Source of the DNA: Candidatus Thiosymbion ectosymbiont of Robbea hypermnestra
GTDB taxonomy: Bacteria; Pseudomonadota; Gammaproteobacteria; Chromatiales; Chromatiaceae
Direction: 5' to 3'
DNA: 15,653 bases
Assembly (NCBI GenBank): GCA_020443945.1
Contig: JAIZWN010000249.1
Span: 1-15,653 of the forward strand
Part shown: positions 1 through 7,251 of the stretch, one piece after another
Layout: each line of letters starts with the position of its first letter
How positions within the stretch are numbered: position 1 is the stretch's first letter
Notes under the pieces: model-generated
What the model saw: only the letters and a program-made list of their open reading frames with translations
What the model was told of the DNA's origin: nothing
The model's database searches: none
Translations under genes and position numbers: made by a program

Positions 1-94
1 CATCCGTGTTCATCCGTGGTTCTTTAAAGCCATTCGCGTGATTCGTAGTTCACATCGATGCGGTTCGCTCCGCTCACTGCCCATCCTACGATTA
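1..94. repeat. Dispersed intergenic repeat module (H' box plus 'gcggttcgc' box)
   Basis: Bases 1-25 are an inverted copy of the 'CCACGGATG...CACG' box seen at 13701, 13988 and 15014. Bases 52-90 carry a 'catcgatgcggttcgct ... catcctacg' box that recurs at 14216-14288, 15343-15378 and, in variant form, 7622-7655. The same order (H' box then gcggttcgc box) is found at 14154-14288 and 15308-15378, so this is one composite repeat family. I see no gene here. Seen directly in the sequence; no function assigned. Confidence 0.75.
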
Positions 95-145
95 CTCCGC
101 GGCGCGGAGCCTCCGCATTCCCACGCGGCGCGTGGGAACGAGAGA
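95..145. repeat. REP-like element with two hairpins (copy Z1), downstream of murC
   Basis: There are two adjacent palindromes, CTCCGCGGCGCGGAG and TTCCCACG...CGTGGGAACG. The same pair flanks the RAYT gene at 5445-5495 and 6060-6112. This copy lies 69 nt beyond the murC stop on the transcribed strand, so it could form an RNA hairpin at the 3' end of the murC transcript. It lacks the U-tract of a classic intrinsic terminator. Confidence 0.8.
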
Positions 146-171
146 ATCATCGATAACTCCTGATCCAGTTG

Positions 172-208
172 TATTCATTTGCGTTTATTCGCGTTCATTT
201 GCGGCTAA
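172..208. repeat. Short tandem repeat of about 11 nt next to the murC stop
   Basis: Three imperfect copies of an 'ATTCATTTGCG' type unit run head to tail (attcatttgcg, tttattcgcg, ttcatttgcgg). They end 5 nt from the murC stop codon. This resembles another widespread intergenic repeat type in repeat-rich Proteobacteria. No gene or clear terminator is visible. Confidence 0.6.
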
Positions 209-213
209 ACAAA

Positions 214-1641
214 TCATCCTTCCGCTTGTAACAGTTCCGGCAGGCGGGCCGCCAAGGCGCCGATATCGCCGGCCCCCATGGTCAGCACCAGGTCCCCGTC
301 TTCGAGCAGGGTCTCCAGGATACGGGGTACCTCTTGTAGTTCCTGGGCGAATACCGGGTCCACTTTGCCCCGGGCCCGGATCGCGCGGCTCAGGGTCTGG
401 CCGTCGGCGCCCGGCAACGGCGATTCCCCCGCCGCATAGACCTCGCACAGGACCAGCCGATCCACGGTCGATAGTACCTGGACGAAGTTCTCGAATTGCT
501 CCCGGGTCCGGGTGAAACGGTGGGGCTGGAACACCAGCACCAATCGCCGATTCGGCCAGCCGTGGCGCGCCGCCTCGAGCGTGACCGCGACCTCCCGCGG
601 GTGATGCCCGTAGTCGTCCACGAAAATCAGCGCGCGACCGTCCCCCGTGACGGTTTCCCGGACGGCGAAGCGGCGGCCGATGCCCTGGAAACCACGCAAG
701 GCGCGCTGGATGGCCGCCTCCTCCACGCCCAACTCCAGACCCACGGTGATCGCGGCCAGGGCATTGAGCACATTGTGGCGTCCGGGCAGGTTGAGCTCTA
801 CCTCGAGGGGGTTGTCCTGGCTCTCCCAACGGGCGGAGAAGATCATGCGCAGGCCTTCCTGCCGGATATCCTCGCCCCGTATGTCGGCTTCCGCAAGGGT
901 TCCGTAGGTACGCACCGGGCGTGGGATCCCGGGCGCCAGCTCGCGGACTTCTTCATCGTCGATGCACAGGACCGCCAGTCCGTAGAAGGGCAGATGATGC
1001 AGAAATTCCGTGAAGGTGCCGCGCAGGCGATCCATATTGTTGTCGTAGGTGCCCATGTGGTCGAGGTCGATGTTCGTGAGCACCGATAGCATGGGCTGGA
1101 GGTAGAGGAAGGAGGCGTCGCTCTCGTCGGCCTCGGCGATCAGGTACTGGCTGGTGCCCAACCGGGCGTTGGCGCCGGCGCTGTTCAGGAGCCCACCGAT
1201 GACGAAGGTGGGGTCCAAGCCGCCCTCGGCGAGAATGCTGGCGATCAGGCTGGTGGTGGTGGTCTTGCCGTGGGTCCCGGCTACCGCTACCCCATAGTAG
1301 AAGCGCATGAGCTCGGCCAGCATCTCGGCGCGGCGCACCACCGGGATCCGCTGTGCCCGGGCGGCGTGCAGCTCCGGGTTGTCGGCGTCGATGGCGCTGG
1401 AGACTACCACTGCGTCCGCCTCCCGCGCCTGCTCGGCCCGGTGCCCGATGGAAACCGCGATGCCCAGGGCCTCCAGGCGTCGGGTGGCCTCGTTCGCCCG
1501 CTGGTCGGAGCCGGAGATCCGATACCCGAGATTGGCCATGAGCTCGGCGATGCCGCTCATGCCCGAGCCCCCGATGCCGACGAAGTGCAGGCGGCGGATG
1601 CGGCCCATGGTATGGGCCCCGAAGGGCATCGCGATGCTCAT
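214..1641 (-). CDS. murC: UDP-N-acetylmuramate--L-alanine ligase MurC
   Basis: This cytoplasmic Mur ligase adds L-Ala to UDP-MurNAc using ATP, the first peptide-stem step of murein precursor synthesis. The 475-residue product has the usual length. An N-terminal Rossmann region carries VGIGGSGMSGIAEL at about 21-34. The ATP loop GTHGKTTTT is at 122-130. EADESDASFL, TNIDLDHM, FQPHRFTRTRE and DDYGHHPREV follow in family order. I chose the ATG at 1641 because it forms an ATGA overlap with the murG stop, as in coupled dcw genes; an upstream in-frame ATG at 1659 lies inside murG. No murB follows in the remaining 213 nt, which hold only repeats, so the usual murC-murB adjacency is broken or distant. 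Confidence 0.97.
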   Translation of the reverse strand: MSIAMPFGAHTMGRIRRLHFVGIGGSGMSGIAELMANLGYRISGSDQRANEATRRLEALGIAVSIGHRAEQAREADAVVVSSAIDADNPELHAARAQRIPVVRRAEMLAELMRFYYGVAVAGTHGKTTTTSLIASILAEGGLDPTFVIGGLLNSAGANARLGTSQYLIAEADESDASFLYLQPMLSVLTNIDLDHMGTYDNNMDRLRGTFTEFLHHLPFYGLAVLCIDDEEVRELAPGIPRPVRTYGTLAEADIRGEDIRQEGLRMIFSARWESQDNPLEVELNLPGRHNVLNALAAITVGLELGVEEAAIQRALRGFQGIGRRFAVRETVTGDGRALIFVDDYGHHPREVAVTLEAARHGWPNRRLVLVFQPHRFTRTREQFENFVQVLSTVDRLVLCEVYAAGESPLPGADGQTLSRAIRARGKVDPVFAQELQEVPRILETLLEDGDLVLTMGAGDIGALAARLPELLQAEG

Positions 1642-2717
1642 GCTCCACCAACCTCCCAACAGGTTCGGGCAATCCGCGCCGCCGCCTCCGGCTGCGCCAG
1701 GCTACGGGCGGCCTGGGCCATCGCGAGCAGGCGCGACCGGTCGCCGAAGAGCGTGGCGAGCATCGCCCCGAGGGATCCGGTGGAGAGCTCGGTCTGGGGT
1801 AAGAGCCGCGCGGCCCCCGTATCCGCCAGAAACCGGGCGTTGCCGGTCTGGTGATCGTCCACCGCGTAAGGGTAGGGCACCAGGATCGAGCCGACCCCCG
1901 CCGCCGCCAGCTCGGAAACGGTCAGGGCGCCGGCCCGGCACACCACCAGGTCCGCCCAGGCATAGGCCTCGGCCATGTCCGCGATGAAGGGGACGATCTC
2001 GGCCGCCACGCCGGCCGCGCGGAAGGCCCGGCGGGCCGCTTCCAGGGTGCGTTCGCCGGCCTGGTGGCGAATCCGTGGTCGTCGCTCCGGGGGCAGGGTG
2101 GCGACCGCCCCGGCCACCGTTTCGTTGAGAACCCTGGCCCCCAGGGAGCCGCCCACCACCAGGAGACGGCCCGGACCCGAGCGTGCCGCCAGGCGCTCCG
2201 TCGGCGCCGGGAGGGCGAGGATCTCCGGTCGGACCGGGTTGCCACAGGCAATCGCGCCGCGCCCGGTGGGGAAGCTGCCGGGAAAGGCCTCGAACACGCG
2301 CGCGGCGATGCGGGACAACCAGCGGTTGGTGAGCCCCGGCACCCGGTTCTGCTCCTGGATCACCAGAGGGATCCCCAGCAACCCGGCCATGAGCCCGCCG
2401 GGACCCGCGGTGAAGCCGCCCATCCCCAACACCAGATCGGGACGCCGCCGCCGCAGGATCCCCGCTACCTGACCCAGGGCCACCAAGAGCTTGAAGGGCG
2501 CCGCCAAAACCTGCCGCCACCCCTTACCCCGCAGGCCCTCGATGCTCACCCATTCCAGCGGGAATCCGTGCGCGGGGACCAGCCGCGCCTCCAGGCCGCG
2601 CCGGGTGCCGATCCAGAACACCTCCATTCCCTGCTCGCGCAACAACCCGGCTACCGCCAGGGCGGGAAAGACATGGCCGCCGGTGCCCCCGGCCAGAATG
2701 GCTAGGCGCGCGCCCAT
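1638..2717 (-). CDS. murG: UDP-N-acetylglucosamine--lipid I GlcNAc transferase MurG
   Basis: MurG converts lipid I to lipid II on the inner face of the cytoplasmic membrane (GT28 family). The 359-residue product matches family size. The N-terminal glycine-rich loop GGTGGHVFPALA is at 10-21, with the conserved His at 15. GMGGFTAGPGG, IQEQNRVPG, VVGGSLGA and the donor-site stretch CRAGALTVSELAAAG...PYPYAVDDHQ follow in order. The reading frame is open 92 codons further upstream, but that part is antisense-like sequence inside ftsW. The ATG at 2717 starts exactly at the family N-terminus and overlaps the ftsW end by 16 nt. Its TGA overlaps the murC ATG (ATGA). Confidence 0.97.
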   Translation of the reverse strand: MGARLAILAGGTGGHVFPALAVAGLLREQGMEVFWIGTRRGLEARLVPAHGFPLEWVSIEGLRGKGWRQVLAAPFKLLVALGQVAGILRRRRPDLVLGMGGFTAGPGGLMAGLLGIPLVIQEQNRVPGLTNRWLSRIAARVFEAFPGSFPTGRGAIACGNPVRPEILALPAPTERLAARSGPGRLLVVGGSLGARVLNETVAGAVATLPPERRPRIRHQAGERTLEAARRAFRAAGVAAEIVPFIADMAEAYAWADLVVCRAGALTVSELAAAGVGSILVPYPYAVDDHQTGNARFLADTGAARLLPQTELSTGSLGAMLATLFGDRSRLLAMAQAARSLAQPEAAARIARTCWEVGGA

Positions 2718-4003
2718 CCTATTCCCTCCGGGGCGGCCCGCTCCCCTCCCGCGCGCCGCAGATCCAGGTCGATACGCAGCAGGAGGCCCACCGCCATACA
2801 GGTGACGATGATGCTGTTGCTCCCGTAGCTCATGAAGGGCAGGGTCAATCCCTTGGTGGGCAACAGCCCCAGGTTCACGCCGATATTGATCATGGCCTGA
2901 AGCGCGATGCCCAATCCCAGTCCATGGGCCGCATAGGCGGAAAACCAGCGACCGGCGCGCTCGGCGCGGGCGCCGATGGACCAGGCCCGCCACAGGAAAA
3001 AGCCGAAGGCCGCGATCACCAGCAAGGTCCCCAGCAGTCCGAGCTCCTCGCCGACCACCGCCATCAGAAAGTCCGTGTGGGCCTCCGGGAGAAAAAACTG
3101 CTTCTGGATGCCGTTACCGAGTCCGACCCCGAGCCACTCGCCACGGCCGAAGGCGATCAACGCCTGGGAGAGCTGGAAACCGGTGTCGAAGGGATCGGCG
3201 AAGGGATCCAGAAAGGAGACGACCCGCTCCCACCGGTAGGGCTCCAGTACCACCAGGACCACGGCGGTCGTCGCCAGCATCCCGAACAGTACGGCGAAAT
3301 GGGTCAGCTGGACGCCGCCGAGGAACAGCAGACCGAGCACCGTGGTCAGCAGAACGACGGTGGTGCCGAAGTCCGGCTGACGCAGGATCAGGGCGCTGGC
3401 GATCACCATGAGGAGCATGGGCTTGAGAAAGCCCCACAGGCTGGTAACCAGCTCCTCGCGCCGCCGCACCAGATAGCCGGCCACGAAGATGATGGCGAAG
3501 AACTTCATGAACTCGGAGCTCTGAAGGTTGAAGGGCCCCAGCGGCACCCAACGGGTGGCGCCGTTGACCGTCCGTCCGACCCCCGGCACCAGCACCAGGA
3601 CCAACAGGAACAGGCCGATGAAGAACAGGGTGGGTCCCGACCGCTCCCACCAATCCAGGGGCAGGGCAAAGACCAGCCCCCCCGCCAGGGCGGCCAATCC
3701 CAGGGCCAGCACATGCCGGGTGATGAAATGGAAGGGGGCCCCGAAGGTACGATCGGCGATGGGCATGGAGGCGGACGACACCATCACGAGCCCGAATCCC
3801 AACAGCAGCAGCACACAGAACAGAAGCGGCCAATCCAGGTCCGGCAGATCGCCGGCGTGTCGGCGACCGGATTCCCGCACAGGGCGTCGGGTGTCGCCCT
3901 TGGCGACACCCTCCCGCACCCGTGAGCCCTGCTCCGCCCGCTTGCCAGCGGCGACGGGGGGCGTATCCGGGTCCGTTTGCGGGGCTTGATTCCCGGTGTT
4001 CAT
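2702..4003 (-). CDS. ftsW: Septal peptidoglycan glycosyltransferase FtsW (SEDS family)
   Basis: FtsW polymerises lipid II at the septum together with its partner transpeptidase FtsI. The 433-residue polytopic protein has about ten hydrophobic segments from residue 58 on. SEDS hallmarks are seen: GRTVNGATRWVPLGPFNLQ at 143-161, FLDPFADPFDTGFQLSQAL at about 264-282, GLGNGIQKQFFLPEAHTDF at 294-312 and MSYGSN near the C-terminus. Asp311 in the EAHTDF motif corresponds to the functionally critical loop aspartate reported for FtsW. The N-terminus has a charged cytoplasmic extension of about 55 residues. The ATG at 4003 overlaps the murD TGA (ATGA). The longer open frame to 4285 lies within murD and is rejected. 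Confidence 0.96.
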   Translation of the reverse strand: MNTGNQAPQTDPDTPPVAAGKRAEQGSRVREGVAKGDTRRPVRESGRRHAGDLPDLDWPLLFCVLLLLGFGLVMVSSASMPIADRTFGAPFHFITRHVLALGLAALAGGLVFALPLDWWERSGPTLFFIGLFLLVLVLVPGVGRTVNGATRWVPLGPFNLQSSEFMKFFAIIFVAGYLVRRREELVTSLWGFLKPMLLMVIASALILRQPDFGTTVVLLTTVLGLLFLGGVQLTHFAVLFGMLATTAVVLVVLEPYRWERVVSFLDPFADPFDTGFQLSQALIAFGRGEWLGVGLGNGIQKQFFLPEAHTDFLMAVVGEELGLLGTLLVIAAFGFFLWRAWSIGARAERAGRWFSAYAAHGLGLGIALQAMINIGVNLGLLPTKGLTLPFMSYGSNSIIVTCMAVGLLLRIDLDLRRAGGERAAPEGIGWARA

Positions 4004-5355
4004 ACCTCGAGGGCCTCCACCGCCGCTACAAATTCCCGACCCCGATGGGCATAGTCCTCGAACATATCGAAGCTGGCGCAGGCCGGGGAGAGCAGAACGC
4101 AATCGCCCGGCCAGGCGGCTTCCAAGGCGCGGCGGGCCGCATCCCGCATATTCTTGGCGTGCAGTATCTTCGCCCGGCCATTGAGCGCGCACTCGATCAT
4201 GGGGGCATCGCGTCCGATCAGCACCACCGCCCGCGCCGCATGCTCCACCGCCAGGGCCAGCGAGGCGAAATCGGCGCCCTTGCAATCGCCGCCGGCAATC
4301 AGGACCACCCGCCGCGGACCCGCCGGGTCGATCAGGCCGTTCAAGGCGGCGATGGTCGCCCCCGGATTGGTCCCCTTGGAATCGTCATACCAATCGACAT
4401 CCCCTTTATTGGCCACCAGGGCGGTGCGGTGGGGCAGCCCGCGGAAGGTGCGCAGGGTCTCCCGCATGGCCGATTCCGACAGACCGCAGGCCTGCCCCAT
4501 AGCCAGCGCGGCCAAGGCATTGGCCAGATTGTGACGGCCCTTGGCGGCGACCTCGCCGGCCGGCAGCAGGCGGTCGCCCCCGCGGCCGATCCAGGACTCT
4601 CCGCCGTACTCGAGCAGTCCGAAATCCGAAGTTCCCTCCGGTGGACGCAAGGAGAATCCGATATCCCGGTCCGCGGTCCCCGCCATGGCCCGCACCCGGG
4701 CATCCTCGAGATTGAGCACCCCCGTGCGGGCGCCGGTCAGGATGCGCGCCTTGGCGGCGGCGTAATCGGCGAGGCCGTCGTAGCGGTCCATATGATCCGC
4801 CGAGACATTGAGCACGGTCGCCGCCTCGGGCGCGAGAGACCAAGTGGACTCGAGCTGAAAGCTGGAAAGCTCCAGCACATAAAGGGCTACGTCATCCCCG
4901 AGCAGGTCCAGGGCCGGCCGACCCAGATTGCCGCCCACCGCCACCCGGACACCGTCCAGACGCGCCATCTGTCCCAGCAGGGTAGTAACGGTGCTCTTGC
5001 CGTTGGAGCCGGTAACGGCGGCCACCGGTGCGCGGACGGCCTGGGCGAAGAGCTCGATGTCCCCCATGACCGGCACCCCCCGCGCCTTTGCCGCGGCAAT
5101 CGAGGGCTCCCGCAGGGAGATGCCGGGGCTGACGACCAGCCGTTCGGCGGCCCGGATCACATCCGGATCCAAACCGCCGAGGAACAGGGCCAGGTCCGGC
5201 AGCTCCCGACGCGCCCGCGCCAGCTCGGGAGGCTCCTGGCGCGAATCCATGGCCGCCACGGTGACGCCCTGACCCTGCAGATAACGGGCGCAGGACAAAC
5301 CCGTCTTGCCGAGGCCCAGAACCAGGGTCTTGGGGGAATGTCGGGGAGCTGTCAT
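4000..5355 (-). CDS. murD: UDP-N-acetylmuramoyl-L-alanine--D-glutamate ligase MurD
   Basis: MurD adds D-Glu to UDP-MurNAc-L-Ala in the cytoplasm. The 451-residue product is typical. The N-terminal nucleotide-binding region has LVLGLGKTGLSCARYL from residue 11. The ATP loop GSNGKST is at 116-122. The conserved YDDSKGTNPGATIAAL, GRHNLANALAAL and C-terminal LSPACASFDMFEDYAHRG stretches follow. It is now the first dcw gene after a 2.66-kb island, instead of following mraY directly. Its upstream region (5356-5390) has only a weak purine-rich site and no strong promoter that I can recognise. It must therefore rely on readthrough from the island or on a promoter I cannot identify. Confidence 0.97.
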   Translation of the reverse strand: MTAPRHSPKTLVLGLGKTGLSCARYLQGQGVTVAAMDSRQEPPELARARRELPDLALFLGGLDPDVIRAAERLVVSPGISLREPSIAAAKARGVPVMGDIELFAQAVRAPVAAVTGSNGKSTVTTLLGQMARLDGVRVAVGGNLGRPALDLLGDDVALYVLELSSFQLESTWSLAPEAATVLNVSADHMDRYDGLADYAAAKARILTGARTGVLNLEDARVRAMAGTADRDIGFSLRPPEGTSDFGLLEYGGESWIGRGGDRLLPAGEVAAKGRHNLANALAALAMGQACGLSESAMRETLRTFRGLPHRTALVANKGDVDWYDDSKGTNPGATIAALNGLIDPAGPRRVVLIAGGDCKGADFASLALAVEHAARAVVLIGRDAPMIECALNGRAKILHAKNMRDAARRALEAAWPGDCVLLSPACASFDMFEDYAHRGREFVAAVEALEV

Positions 5356-5370
5356 TTAAGTCATTCCGGG

Positions 5371-5386
5371 CAATGAATGTTCATTG
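5371..5386. promoter_or_regulatory. Short dyad symmetry upstream of murD
   Basis: CAATGAA and TTCATTG form a 7-bp dyad around a 2-nt centre, located 16-31 nt before the murD start codon. It could be a protein-binding dyad or a small RNA hairpin in the new 5' region of murD, or chance. No known operator consensus is recognised. Confidence 0.25.
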
Positions 5387-5391
5387 CAAAA

Positions 5392-5440
5392 TTCCAATCG
5401 GACAGGATTCACAAGATTTTCCGGATTAACAGGATTCTTT
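5392..5440. repeat. 49-nt direct repeat T1, murD side of the island
   Basis: This matches 7788-7836 at 48 of 49 positions by eye (one C/T difference) in the same orientation. Internally it contains 'ACAGGATTCACAAGATT' and 'TTAACAGGATT' units, a common dispersed intergenic repeat type; an inverted relative lies at 7958-7992. T1 and T2 bracket the RAYT gene and the toxin operon. Confidence 0.85.
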
Positions 5441-5444
5441 ATTA

Positions 5445-5495
5445 TCTCTCGTTCCCACGCGCTACGTGGGAATGCACAAGCTCCGCGCCGCGGAG
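5445..5495. repeat. REP-like element Z2, 3' side of the RAYT gene
   Basis: The hairpins GTTCCCACG...CGTGGGAA and CTCCGCGCCGCGGAG lie in inverse orientation to Z3 (6060-6112) and Z1 (95-145). This copy ends 4 nt from the RAYT stop codon. A REP on each side of a RAYT gene in inverted orientation is the usual arrangement for these transposase loci. Confidence 0.85.
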
Positions 5496-5499
5496 AGAA

Positions 5500-6045
5500 T
5501 CAGCCCTGTGTCCACCATTGTGTATACACGGAAATCAAGCCCGCCATGCCCAGATAATTCCGCGCACTGGAATAACGCCAGTGCTCCGGCTGATCCACAT
5601 ACCCGCGTTTGACCGGGTTGTTGTGGATATACTCCAATTTCTCCACCAGCATCGCCTCATTTTGAATCCATTGCGGATGCGATCCTTCTTCCCATAACTG
5701 ATATTCACGGTCCGTCTTGTATCCTTTCTTGTAATAGGCCAACTTTGCCAATAACTGCTTCGAGTTTCTGGCCTGCAGATAATCGATAACCTGCCGTGCC
5801 GTATAAGATTTCCAATTCTTCACTTGTTTTTCCAAGTCCGGCGACTGAAGAATACAGTGCAGATGGTTTTCCAGAATCACATAGCCGTACAAACGAACCC
5901 CTCGATTTTGTTGCCGGTAGGTGAAAGCTTCGAGCAGAATTTGTACCGTATCGGGGCGCGTAAATACCGGTAGCCATTCCAGTACGGTAAATGTCATGAA
6001 ATGTGGTGCTTGCGGTTCGACAATACGGTAGCGACTACGACTCAT
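5500..6045 (-). CDS. REP-associated tyrosine transposase (RAYT, Y1/HUH family)
   Basis: This single-strand DNA transposase of the IS200/IS605-related Y1 (HUH) group is expected to nick or move its cognate REP palindromes. The 181-residue product has the usual RAYT size. The start is MSRSRYRIV. The HUH motif is HLH at 61-63 within ENHLHCIL. The candidate nucleophile is Tyr81 in WKSYTARQV. Typical C-terminal landmarks are EYIHNNPVKRGYV and WRYSSARNYLG. I chose the ATG at 6045; the frame is open to 6411, but that extension reads through the REP and the antisense of a neighbouring ORF. Both sides carry REP copies in inverted orientation. Motifs are intact, so it is probably functional or recently so. 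The stop of the upstream ORF overlaps its start by 11 nt. Confidence 0.93.
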   Translation of the reverse strand: MSRSRYRIVEPQAPHFMTFTVLEWLPVFTRPDTVQILLEAFTYRQQNRGVRLYGYVILENHLHCILQSPDLEKQVKNWKSYTARQVIDYLQARNSKQLLAKLAYYKKGYKTDREYQLWEEGSHPQWIQNEAMLVEKLEYIHNNPVKRGYVDQPEHWRYSSARNYLGMAGLISVYTQWWTQG

Positions 6046-6463
6046 AGCATCTCCGAGATACTCCGCGGCGCGGAGCTTCCGCATTCCCACGCAGCGCGTG
6101 GGAACGAGAGAAATTGTTGAGAGCCAACCAGCGTTCGAGTAATGGTATGCACCGGCGGGCGAATTCCTGGGCGATCTTGAACCGTTTGAATCCCTCCCTC
6201 GAATATAAAGCGTCTTCGGTATCTTCGATGCCGTCGATGGCCTCGCTGACCTGAGCGATAGAGTGATCGATCTCGGGCGAAAAGAAGAGCTCCCCTGGGG
6301 ATAGTTTCTCCCGGAGGATATTGAAAGCCGAATTGTCGAAGATCTGACACGCCAATTCACCGAAGTCGATTCGTGACAGAATATCGTCTTGGGCGAGCCC
6401 TCTGAATCCATCCAGGATGACCTCGCCGGTTATGATCCTTGCCTGCTTAGTCAACTTGTTCAT
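6035..6463 (-). CDS. Hypothetical small protein of the toxin operon, C-terminus formed by a REP
   Basis: I do not recognise this 142-residue protein. Residues 1-117 look like a genuine soluble, mostly helical, acidic protein (for example EIDHSIAQVSEAIDGIEDTEDA at about 64-85). From residue 118 the frame runs into REP copy Z3 and becomes Arg-rich low-complexity sequence (SRSHALRGNAEAPRRG), and it stops 11 nt inside the RAYT gene. The original C-terminus therefore appears to have been replaced when the REP/RAYT unit arrived. It starts 9 nt after the stop of the putative immunity gene, with a weak ribosome site, which implies coupling. Its position suggests a second immunity protein or an antidote-like partner; this is inference only. 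Confidence 0.6.
   Translation of the reverse strand: MNKLTKQARIITGEVILDGFRGLAQDDILSRIDFGELACQIFDNSAFNILREKLSPGELFFSPEIDHSIAQVSEAIDGIEDTEDALYSREGFKRFKIAQEFARRCIPLLERWLALNNFSRSHALRGNAEAPRRGVSRRCYES
6060..6112. repeat. REP-like element Z3, 5' side of the RAYT gene
   Basis: The hairpins CTCCGCGGCGCGGAG and TTCCCACGCAGCGCGTGGGAA have the same two-hairpin design as Z1 and are inverted relative to Z2. It lies 15 nt upstream of the RAYT start codon and forms the last codons of the preceding 142-codon ORF. Confidence 0.87.
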
Positions 6464-6472
6464 GGTATATAT

Positions 6473-6802
6473 TCAAAGTCGCTTAGTGGAAAGATCATCG
6501 AGGGCACGTCGGGCAACCGACCTTATCTCGGTCCACTCTTGCCGCGATTTCAAGGCGGCCGGCGTCCACAAATCCTTATGGTCACTCATTTTATTAAGCC
6601 GCTCATCGATGCTCCTCAGCTTGTTACGCACTGCCTCCGGTAGCTTGAGATCTGCCACAAATGGGCCGACGATGTCATCGAATTCGAGTGCAATTTCATC
6701 AATACTGTTCTGCATGCCCAAGGCGGTTAAATACTCCAACTGTTCATCTGCGGATGATGAAAGGTTCCGCAATACCGAATGTAGGATTTCTAGCTGTTTC
6801 AT
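6473..6802 (-). CDS. Putative immunity protein paired with the upstream toxin module
   Basis: This 109-residue, soluble, acidic, probably helical protein has no signal peptide or membrane segment. Visible stretches are SIDEIALEFDDI at 33-44, LRSIDERLNKMS at 62-73 and LWTPAAL at 78-84. The ATG at 6802 forms an ATGA overlap with the toxin-module stop, the tight arrangement typical of toxin/immunity pairs; the frame stays open to 6997 but only within the toxin gene. I infer that it binds and neutralises the toxin encoded immediately upstream. This rests on position, size and acidity, not on a recognised family motif. It is followed after 9 nt by another small ORF. Confidence 0.68.
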   Translation of the reverse strand: MKQLEILHSVLRNLSSSADEQLEYLTALGMQNSIDEIALEFDDIVGPFVADLKLPEAVRNKLRSIDERLNKMSDHKDLWTPAALKSRQEWTEIRSVARRALDDLSTKRL

Positions 6803-7245
6803 GGCTTGCCCGCCGGGATGATAGGAGATTTTCCGCCAGCACCACCCGAGACACGCCAATAGGGATTCGGTCCATGATGGCCACCACCGGGATGCCAACG
6901 TATAACTCTTCCGGTTGGATTGCCTTGGGAAGAATACTCTCTCAGGACCCAACCTTTGCCCTTCTGGTTTCCTTTTCCGAGAGCCTCTTCTTTCCAACCC
7001 GGTGTATGTCCGAGGCCGCTCCGAACCTGGTCAGGCGTCTTTCCCCTGAGTTTGTTCGGGTCGTTCAGAATTTCGTCGAGCTCCTTATTCTCTGTCAGTG
7101 ACTTACAGCCCTGAACGCCCCCTTTCTTTTGGCTACTGAAAATCTCTCCGGACTTCTTTGCCTTTTTGGCTGCCTCTTGCGCCTTCCGTGCTCGTCTCCA
7201 TGCCTTGTAAGCTTTATAGGCCCTATAGATCGCACCCACACCCAC
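6799..7245 (-). CDS. Orphan polymorphic-toxin C-terminal module (predicted nuclease-type toxin)
   Basis: The product has 148 residues. Residues 1-40 form a basic, Ala/Lys-rich helical linker (AYKAYKAWRRARKAQEAAKKAKK) like that preceding toxin domains in Rhs, CdiA or PAAR effectors. Residues about 58-148 form a compact domain with GKGWVLREY at 96-104 and RWHPGGGHHGPNPYWRVS at 116-133. It ends GGKSPIIPAG. The His/Trp/Arg-rich pattern is that of secreted polymorphic toxin tips, probably an RNase of the BECR/Ntox type. It reminds me of Ntox21-type domains, but I cannot verify that. No trafficking domain is attached, so it is an orphan tip or a separately loaded cargo. The start is a GTG preceded by a GGAG/GGAAG site. 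The immunity-like ORF overlaps its stop. GC is lower than in the flanking mur genes, consistent with transfer. Confidence 0.72.
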   Translation of the reverse strand: MGVGAIYRAYKAYKAWRRARKAQEAAKKAKKSGEIFSSQKKGGVQGCKSLTENKELDEILNDPNKLRGKTPDQVRSGLGHTPGWKEEALGKGNQKGKGWVLREYSSQGNPTGRVIRWHPGGGHHGPNPYWRVSGGAGGKSPIIPAGKP

Positions 7246-7251
7246 GGCTTC

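Noticed and set aside
95..145. Intrinsic terminator after murC
   Set aside because: The hairpins are strong but lack a U-tract on the minus strand and are copies of a dispersed REP. Any termination role is speculative.
2718..2993. N-terminal extension of MurG
   Set aside because: The frame is open, but the translation is Arg/Gly-rich and lies within ftsW. The family N-terminus starts at 2717.
2924..3925. Plus-strand open frame of 333 codons opposite ftsW
   Set aside because: Extremely Gln/Gly/His-rich translation, the shadow of a membrane-protein gene; not a gene.
3922..5376. Plus-strand open frame of 484 codons opposite murD
   Set aside because: It is antisense to a clear murD, is low-complexity (Gly/Pro/His/Gln-rich) and has no recognisable motif. 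This is typical of the long opposite-strand frames that high GC creates.
6046..6411. N-terminal extension of the RAYT protein
   Set aside because: It reads through REP Z3 and an out-of-frame overlap with the preceding ORF. RAYT proteins begin at the MSRSRYR-type start.
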